Assembly (NCBI GenBank): GCA_035633415.1
Contig: DASQEZ010000255.1
Span: 1-8,696 of the forward strand
Length of the DNA: 8,696 bases
Source: Fodinibacter sp035633415
GTDB taxonomy: Bacteria > Actinomycetota > Actinomycetes > Actinomycetales > Dermatophilaceae
Reading direction: 5' to 3'
This document shows positions 5,796 through 8,696 of this stretch, piece by piece. The notes under the pieces are model-generated. The model saw nothing but the letters and a program-made list of their open reading frames with translations, searched no databases and was not told the DNA's origin. Every line of letters begins with the position of its first letter. The stretch's first letter is position 1. Made by a program: the position numbers and the translations under genes.

Positions 5796-5984
5796 TCAGC
5801 CGGCGGCGGCGAAGACGACCTCGGGCCACGGTGAGCTGGCCAGCCAGCGGCGGCGGGTCTCGGCGTCGGCGTCCTTGGGTGGGAACAGCGGCTGGGCGCC
5901 GGGCACCCCGCTCGGGGCGGCGGGTCGCGGGGACGCGTCGGTACACAGGGCACCGCGGGGGTCGGTCGTGGCGGGATCCTGCAC
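5796..5984 (-). CDS. Small unrecognised protein, 62 residues
   Basis: I do not recognise this protein. Four things make the gene believable. A perfect Shine-Dalgarno GAAGGAGG (5998-5991) lies 6 nt before a GTG start. About 56 of 62 codons end in G or C, like the neighbours. The stop is followed after 3 nt by a strong hairpin. An AT-richer, promoter-like stretch lies about 60 nt upstream. The N-terminal half (1-36) is rich in Pro, Ala, Asp and Thr and probably disordered, with one Cys14. The C-terminal half contains a short charged segment, DADAETRRRWLASSPW (38-53), which could be one helix, and ends in VVFAAAG. There is no signal peptide or membrane segment. An ATG at 6056 would also open this frame, but the Shine-Dalgarno points to the GTG. 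It is divergent from pyrR and upstream of dodecin; no function can be assigned. Confidence 0.65.
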   Translation of the reverse strand: MQDPATTDPRGALCTDASPRPAAPSGVPGAQPLFPPKDADAETRRRWLASSPWPEVVFAAAG

Positions 5985-6036
5985 GGTGGGCCTCCTTCGC
6001 GGCGTCGTGCGTGGGCGTGTCCTCGCCACCCAGTGC

Positions 6037-6068
6037 ATCACATTGTGTTGGGTCATGCATAGGTCAAC
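6037..6068 (-). promoter_or_regulatory. Putative promoter and operator dyad of the 62-aa gene
   Basis: This is a locally AT-rich island. On the minus strand TTGACC (6067-6062) is a good -35; CAATGT (6045-6040) at 16 nt spacing is a poor to fair -10. A 22-bp dyad, GTTG-N4-ATGCAT-N4-CAAC (6047-6068), is centred on the palindrome ATGCAT (6055-6060) and covers the -35. A direct repeat GGTCA occurs at 6051-6055 and 6062-6066, 11 bp or one helical turn apart. A regulator bound here would block the promoter. No regulator is encoded nearby. Confidence 0.4.
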
Positions 6069-6167
6069 GTTATGGATGTCTCGCGATCCGGACCCTGCTC
6101 ACCCACGCCCGGGGGGTCGCCCCCGTCCGCCGCGCGAGCCGCCTGCGCCCCGGCGCGGACCACCCCG

Positions 6168-6173
6168 TACAGT
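6168..6173 (+). promoter_or_regulatory. Putative -10 element of the pyr operon
   Basis: TACAGT fits TANNNT and predicts transcription from about 6180, so the mRNA would begin roughly 10 nt before the PyrR-binding hairpin. No clear -35 is present. The position directly ahead of the leader supports the call. Confidence 0.5.
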
Positions 6174-6189
6174 GGGGCCCGCACCGACA

Positions 6190-6227
6190 TCCTTTAACGA
6201 CCTGTCCCGTGAGGCAGGGAAGGAGGT
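6190..6227 (+). promoter_or_regulatory. PyrR-binding RNA that sequesters the pyrR Shine-Dalgarno
   Basis: The lower stem TCCTT (6190-6194) pairs with AAGGA (6220-6224), which is part of the pyrR ribosome-binding site AAGGAGGT (6220-6227). An asymmetric internal loop (TAACGA against G) separates it from the upper stem CCTG (6201-6204)/CAGG (6215-6218). The loop is TCCCGTGAGG (6205-6214), matching the conserved PyrR recognition loop. No terminator or antiterminator pair is present, so control is by blocking translation, as known for mycobacterial PyrR. UMP/UTP-bound PyrR should stabilise the fold and shut the operon. Confidence 0.88.
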
Positions 6228-6235
6228 CCGCGTTC

Positions 6236-6826
6236 ATGACGCGCGCCGACACCACCGTGCCCCCAGGGCACCCCCTCGACCCGTCCGGTCGTACCGTCCT
6301 CACCGCCAGCGACGTGTCCCGGGCCCTGCGCCGCATCGCGCACGAGATCCTCGAGCACAACAAGGGCGCCGACGACCTCGTGCTGCTCGGCATCCCCAGC
6401 CGTGGCGTCGAGCTCGCAGCCCGCCTCGTGGCCCTGGTCCGCGAGGTCGAGGGTGCCGAGGTGCCCATGGGCAGCCTCGACATCACGATGCACCGCGACG
6501 ACCTGCGCTCCCAGCCGACCCGGGCCCCGATGCACACCGAGATCCCGCCGGGTGGCATCGACGACAAGGTCGTCGTCCTCGTCGACGACGTGCTGTACTC
6601 CGGGCGCACGATCAGGGCTGCGCTCGACGCCCTGTCCGACCTGGGCCGCCCGCGCGCCGTCCGCCTGGCGGTGCTCGTCGACCGTGGCCACCGCGAGCTG
6701 CCGATCCGGGCCGACCACGTCGGAAAGAACCTCCCGACCAGCCACAGCGAGAAGGTCCAGGTGCGCCTGGCCGGCTTCGACGGCATCGAGGACGTCGTGC
6801 GCATCGCCGGGGGGGACGCCCGATGA
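6236..6826 (+). CDS. pyrR: Bifunctional pyr operon regulator / uracil phosphoribosyltransferase PyrR
   Basis: PyrR senses UMP/UTP against PRPP and binds the pyr leader RNA; many members also convert uracil and PRPP to UMP. The 196-residue protein has the type I phosphoribosyltransferase fold. The PRPP-binding loop VLVDDVLYSGRT is at 114-125. Other conserved PyrR segments are GIPSRGVELA (52-61), the flexible loop with DITMHRDDL (82-90), LVDRGHRELPIRAD (147-160) and HVGKNLPTS (161-169). The N-terminal ~18 residues extend beyond the usual start near LTASDVSRAL and look unstructured. The ATG at 6236 is fixed by AAGGAGGT eight nucleotides upstream. That site lies in the PyrR-binding hairpin, so the gene is probably autoregulated. 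The stop codon overlaps the pyrB start (ATGA). Confidence 0.98.
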   Translation: MTRADTTVPPGHPLDPSGRTVLTASDVSRALRRIAHEILEHNKGADDLVLLGIPSRGVELAARLVALVREVEGAEVPMGSLDITMHRDDLRSQPTRAPMHTEIPPGGIDDKVVVLVDDVLYSGRTIRAALDALSDLGRPRAVRLAVLVDRGHRELPIRADHVGKNLPTSHSEKVQVRLAGFDGIEDVVRIAGGDAR

Positions 6827-7770
6827 ACCGCCACCTGCTCTCCAGCGCCGACCTCACCCGTGACGACGTGCTGATGCTGCTCGCGACCGCCTCCGAGATG
6901 CACGAGGTGCAGCGCCGCGACGTCAAGAAGCTGCCCACGCTGCGCGGCCGCACGGTGATCAACCTCTTCTTCGAGGACTCCACCCGCACCCGGTCCAGCT
7001 TCGAGATCGCCGGCAAGTGGATGAGCGCCGACACGATCAACATCACCGGCAAGGGCTCCTCGGCCAGCAAGGGCGAGTCGCTGCGCGACACCGTGCGCAC
7101 CATCGACGCGATGTCGGTCGACGCGATCGTCATCCGGCACATGGCCAGCGGCGCCGCGCACCAGGTGTCGCAGTGGGTCGACGCGAGCGTCGTCAACGCC
7201 GGCGACGGCACCCACGAGCACCCCACCCAGGCCCTGCTCGACGCCTACACGATGGGGCAGCGGCTCGGGAACCTCGACGGCGCGCGGGTCGCCATCGTGG
7301 GCGACCTCACCCACAGCCGGGTCTTCCGCTCCAACGCGATCACGCTGCGGACCCTCGGCGCGCACGTCACGCTCGTCGCCCCGCCGACCCTGATGCCGAG
7401 CGGCATCGGCCCGTGGGCCGCCACCGACGGCCTCGAGCTGACCGACGACCTCGACGCGGTGCTCGCCTCCGGCCCGGACGCCGTGATGATGCTGCGCGTG
7501 CAGCGCGAGCGGATGAGCGGTGGCTTCTTCCCGACCGCCCGCGAGTACACCGTGGGCTTCGGCCTGACCCGTGAGCGCCTGCGCGCGCTCTCCGACGCGA
7601 ACCCGGAGGCCGTCATCTGCCACCCCGGCCCGATGAACCGCGGCCTCGAGATCAGTGCCGACGCCGCGGACGCCGCCCAGAGCCTCGTGCTCGACCAGGT
7701 CTCGGCGGGGGTGGCAGTGCGGATGTCCGTGCTCTACCACCTGCTCGCCGGAGAGGGGGCGGCCGCATGA
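6823..7770 (+). CDS. pyrB: Aspartate carbamoyltransferase catalytic subunit
   Basis: PyrB joins carbamoyl phosphate and L-aspartate to give N-carbamoyl-L-aspartate, the first committed step of pyrimidine synthesis, in the cytoplasm. The 315-residue length is typical. The carbamoyl-phosphate motif FEDSTRTRSSFE is at 50-61. The mobile loop with Ser/Lys (SSASKGES, 79-86), HPTQALLDAYT (133-143), GDLTHSRV (160-167), the aspartate-side QRER (228-231) and HPGPMNRGLEI (267-277) follow in the expected order. No regulatory subunit PyrI is encoded here, as usual in actinobacteria. In related bacteria this protein assembles with dihydroorotase. The start overlaps the pyrR stop and the stop overlaps the pyrC start, both as ATGA. 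A G-rich site at 6810-6815 gives a start signal, so translation is coupled. Confidence 0.99.
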   Translation: MNRHLLSSADLTRDDVLMLLATASEMHEVQRRDVKKLPTLRGRTVINLFFEDSTRTRSSFEIAGKWMSADTINITGKGSSASKGESLRDTVRTIDAMSVDAIVIRHMASGAAHQVSQWVDASVVNAGDGTHEHPTQALLDAYTMGQRLGNLDGARVAIVGDLTHSRVFRSNAITLRTLGAHVTLVAPPTLMPSGIGPWAATDGLELTDDLDAVLASGPDAVMMLRVQRERMSGGFFPTAREYTVGFGLTRERLRALSDANPEAVICHPGPMNRGLEISADAADAAQSLVLDQVSAGVAVRMSVLYHLLAGEGAAA

Positions 7771-8696
7771 GCGCCCTGATCCTCACCGGGCCCACCTGGT
7801 ACGCGGCCGACGGCACCGCCCAGACCGGCGACGTCCTGATCCGCGACGGCGTCGTTGCGCAGGTCGGCACCGTCGCGGCACCGGCCGACGCCGAGCGGGT
7901 GGATGCCGACGGGCTCACCCTGCTGCCCGGTTTCGTCGACCTGCACACCCACCTGCGCGAGCCGGGCCGAGAGGACGCCGAGACCATCGCCTCGGGCTCA
8001 CGGGCCGCCGCGGTCGGGGGCTTCACCGCCGTGCTCGCGATGGCGAACACCAACCCGGTCACCGACACCGCCGAGGCGGCCGAGCGCATCCTCGACCTCG
8101 GCCGCACCGCCGGCCTCGTCGACGTCGTGCCGGTCGGTGCGGTCACCAAGGGGCTCCAGGGCGCCGAGCTCGCCGAGCTCGGACTCATGCACCGCTCCCG
8201 AGCCGACGTGTCGGTCTTCTCCGACGACGGCCACTGCGTCGCCGACGGCAGGGTGATGCGCCGGGCGCTGGAGTACGTGCGCGCCTTCGGCGGCGTCGTG
8301 TCGCAGCACAGCCAGGACCCCAACCTGGCGGGGCCGCAGGCCTGCTGCCACGAGGGCGAGGTCTCCGGCCGGCTCGGGCTGCCCGGCTGGCCGCCCGTCG
8401 CCGAGGCCAGCATCATCGCCCGCGACGCCCTGCTCGCCGAGCACACCCGCTCCCGGGTGCACGTCGCGCACGTCAGCACCGCGGAGGGTCTCGACGTCGT
8501 GCGCTGGGCCAAGGCGCGTGGCATCGCGATGACGGCGGAGGTGACCCCGCACCACCTGGCCCTGGGCACCGACCTGCTGGCCGGCTACGACCCGGTCTAC
8601 AAGGTCAACCCGCCGCTGCGCCCCAGCGAGGACCGCGAGGCGCTGGTCGAGGGCCTGCTCGACGGCACCATCGACGCCGTCGCCACCGACCACGCG
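7767..8696 (+). CDS. pyrC: Dihydroorotase (3' end beyond the window)
   Basis: PyrC cyclises N-carbamoyl-aspartate to dihydroorotate, the step after PyrB. 310 residues are visible and the frame stays open to the last base; family members have about 430, so roughly a quarter is missing. It is the type I amidohydrolase form. Metal ligands His60 and His62 sit in GFVDLHTHLREPG (55-67). Asp153 lies in FSDDG (151-155), His181 in SQHSQ (179-183) and His235 in VHVAHVS (231-237). TDHA (307-310) at the edge carries the catalytic Asp308. The bridging position is Asp153 rather than a carboxylated Lys, as in the Bacillus-type enzyme. The substrate loop MANTNPV (92-98) and YKVNPPLR (278-285) are intact. The ATG overlaps the pyrB stop, and GAGAGGGGG (7751-7759) is its ribosome-binding site. 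Confidence 0.98.
   Translation, partial: MSALILTGPTWYAADGTAQTGDVLIRDGVVAQVGTVAAPADAERVDADGLTLLPGFVDLHTHLREPGREDAETIASGSRAAAVGGFTAVLAMANTNPVTDTAEAAERILDLGRTAGLVDVVPVGAVTKGLQGAELAELGLMHRSRADVSVFSDDGHCVADGRVMRRALEYVRAFGGVVSQHSQDPNLAGPQACCHEGEVSGRLGLPGWPPVAEASIIARDALLAEHTRSRVHVAHVSTAEGLDVVRWAKARGIAMTAEVTPHHLALGTDLLAGYDPVYKVNPPLRPSEDREALVEGLLDGTIDAVATDHA

Noticed and set aside
5627..5953. N-terminal extension of dodecin to a 177-residue protein
   Set aside because: Dodecins have about 68-71 residues. The upstream part would read through a strong hairpin and the small gene in another frame, and the ATG at 5626 has a good Shine-Dalgarno.
5985..6056. Start of the small gene at the ATG at 6056 (86 residues)
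   Set aside because: The extra residues are Arg/Thr-rich and would place the perfect Shine-Dalgarno inside the coding region. The GTG at 5984 sits at ideal spacing from it, and 6056 lies inside the promoter-like region.
5174..6235. Long open frame upstream of and in frame with pyrR
   Set aside because: It runs antisense through the beta-helix start, dodecin and the small gene. The PyrR-binding hairpin and AAGGAGGT fix the pyrR start at 6236.

Overview
This is a high-GC actinobacterial window. Coding sequence has strongly GC-biased third positions, GTG starts are frequent, and the gene order efp-nusB ... pyrR-pyrB-pyrC is a conserved actinobacterial neighbourhood. EF-P carries the PGKGP loop typical of Actinomycetota. 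The protein style suggests Micrococcales, perhaps an Intrasporangiaceae/Dermatophilaceae-type organism; that placement is inference.

Layout. (1) 1-1107, + strand: a structured leader, then efp (elongation factor P) and nusB (antitermination factor), separated by 3 nt. (2) 1108-2780: an intergenic stretch with a putative promoter and a leader of consecutive and mutually exclusive hairpins, then a secreted three-part protein: N-terminal repeat domain, proline-rich linker and calcineurin-like phosphoesterase domain. (3) 2809-5325, - strand, convergent with the previous gene: a large secreted right-handed beta-helix protein with a Pro/Thr/Asn linker and a C-terminal beta-rich domain, probably made from a leaderless mRNA. 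(4) 5420-5984, - strand: dodecin (a small flavin-binding protein) and, upstream of it, a 62-residue unrecognised gene with a perfect Shine-Dalgarno sequence, followed 3 nt after its stop by a long near-perfect hairpin. (5) 5985-6235: the divergent regulatory region of the small gene and pyrR, with an AT-richer dyad on the small-gene side and a PyrR-binding RNA hairpin on the pyrR side. (6) 6236-8696, + strand: pyrR, pyrB and pyrC (3' end cut off by the window), joined by ATGA overlaps.

The pyr genes form an operon for de novo UMP synthesis. Its leader folds so that PyrR binding would hide the pyrR Shine-Dalgarno sequence, which is feedback control by translational repression. efp and nusB serve translation and transcription. 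In Streptomyces the place between nusB and pyrR holds only the regulator gene bldD; here about 5 kb of accessory genes, two of them for large secreted proteins, sit there and no bldD is visible. That replacement, the small orphan gene with its hairpin and dyad, and the structured leader of the phosphoesterase gene are the most unusual points. I see no CRISPR array, transposase, tRNA or rRNA.
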